Positions 7,233 through 7,409 of a stretch of DNA of 7,409 nt are shown here, piece after piece (the first letter of the stretch is position 1; each line of letters starts with the position of its first letter). The notes under the pieces are model-generated. The model was not told where the DNA came from. It did no database searches and was given only the letters and a program-made list of their open reading frames with translations. The DNA comes from Clostridia bacterium (GTDB lineage Bacteria; Bacillota_A; Clostridia; Oscillospirales; CAG-272), in contig JAGDAM010000051.1 of assembly GCA_017959485.1 (NCBI GenBank), positions 1 to 7,409 of the forward strand, in the 5' to 3' direction. A program made the position numbers and the translations under genes.

Positions 7233-7263
7233 GATATTCCGCGGCACCGCCGCGGAGTGAAAA

Positions 7264-7409
7264 TATTGTCACAATACGCGCAGCGTATATCATATTTGCG
7301 TAGCAAATACATCATATTCGAGCGTGAGCGAGAATATATCATCCGCGAGTGAAACGAGCGGATATCATTCCGAGGCGACCCTCGTGTTGTCAGAGGGGAT
7401 TGCCTTAAT
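7264..7409. repeat. Hairpin-chain repeat unit, second copy, cut by the window edge
   Basis: Positions 7264-7409 repeat 7023-7168 at an offset of exactly 241 nt with one difference, C7060 to T7301. That change lies in the middle of the H3 triloop (GCA to GTA), so the stem is untouched. The copy is still identical at the last base of the window, so the array probably continues. The mismatch argues that this is a real tandem duplication rather than an overlap artefact of a circularised or duplicated contig end. Confidence 0.93.

Larger units (their letters stand above)
7023..7263. repeat. Hairpin-chain repeat unit, first (complete) copy, 241 nt
   Basis: An unrecognised element beginning 24 nt after the permease stop. 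It is a chain of short inverted repeats: H1 7023-7035 (TATTG/CAATA); H2 7033-7047 (6 bp, loop GCA); H3 7053-7067 (6 bp, loop GCA); H4 7075-7094; H5 7102-7120; central H6 7121-7173; H7 7172-7188 (7 bp, loop TTC); H8 7192-7210 (8 bp, loop TGC); H9 7214-7232 (7 of 8 pairs, loop TGC); H10 7238-7256 (8 bp GC-rich, loop ACC). Left of H6 the modules are separated by ATCAT/ATATCAT (7046-7052, 7070-7074, 7095-7101, 7121-7127). Right of it they are separated by the reverse complement ATGATAT (7167-7173, 7187-7193, 7209-7215, 7231-7237). Tags recur every 20-27 nt. Neither strand holds a convincing gene. It could be a BIME/REP-like cluster, a non-autonomous mobile element, or a structured RNA or mRNA 3' end; no T-tract supports a classical terminator. 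Confidence 0.9.

Noticed and set aside
7009..7342. Open frames of 72-94 codons on the minus strand across the hairpin array
   Set aside because: They lie over inverted repeats, lack a ribosome binding site, and read as Arg/Ser/Ile-rich sequence with no domain. The repeat structure explains the absence of stops.
7023..7409. CRISPR array
   Set aside because: The repeated parts are different palindromes with 5-7-nt tags, not 25-40-nt direct repeats with unique spacers; no cas genes are present.

Overview
The window holds five same-strand genes followed by a dense hairpin-repeat array that runs off the right edge. The coding sequence is GC-rich, has good purine-rich ribosome binding sites, and encodes a carbohydrate gene set (a GH36 alpha-galactosidase and a DUF4886-type protein) plus an ABC-2 exporter. 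This suggests an anaerobic, gut-type Clostridia-like Bacillota genome, probably a metagenome contig. That assignment is inferred from protein style only; there is no rRNA or marker gene to prove it.

Layout. Positions 1-1470 are the 3' two-thirds of a GH36 alpha-galactosidase with its catalytic residues intact; its N-terminal domain lies outside the window. After a 48-nt gap with a perfect 7-bp hairpin comes a DUF4886/SGNH-like protein (1519-2292). Two nucleotides later starts a 926-residue membrane-anchored surface protein (2295-5075) with a Rossmann/GATase-like extracellular domain and two central membrane helices. It is followed after 15 nt by an ABC ATPase (5091-6032), which overlaps an ABC-2 permease (6013-6999) by 20 nt. 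The last three genes form a compact unit: an exporter of unknown substrate with a large extracytoplasmic partner. The first two genes suggest glycan use and may share the transcript; no promoter is visible within the window.

The last 410 nt (7000-7409) contain no credible gene. From 7023 they form a tandem repeat of period 241 nt: one full copy and 146 nt of a second, with a single mismatch. Each unit is a chain of about ten short hairpins punctuated by a 7-nt tag (ATATCAT). The tag and the hairpin loops are in one orientation left of a central, larger hairpin and in the opposite orientation right of it. Left-arm loops are GNA-type (GCA, GTA, GAA); right-arm loops are their complements (TTC, TGC). 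Neighbouring modules show compensatory base-pair changes, so the pairing itself appears to be maintained. I do not recognise this element. It resembles a BIME/REP cluster or non-autonomous mobile element in style, and it is the most interesting object here.
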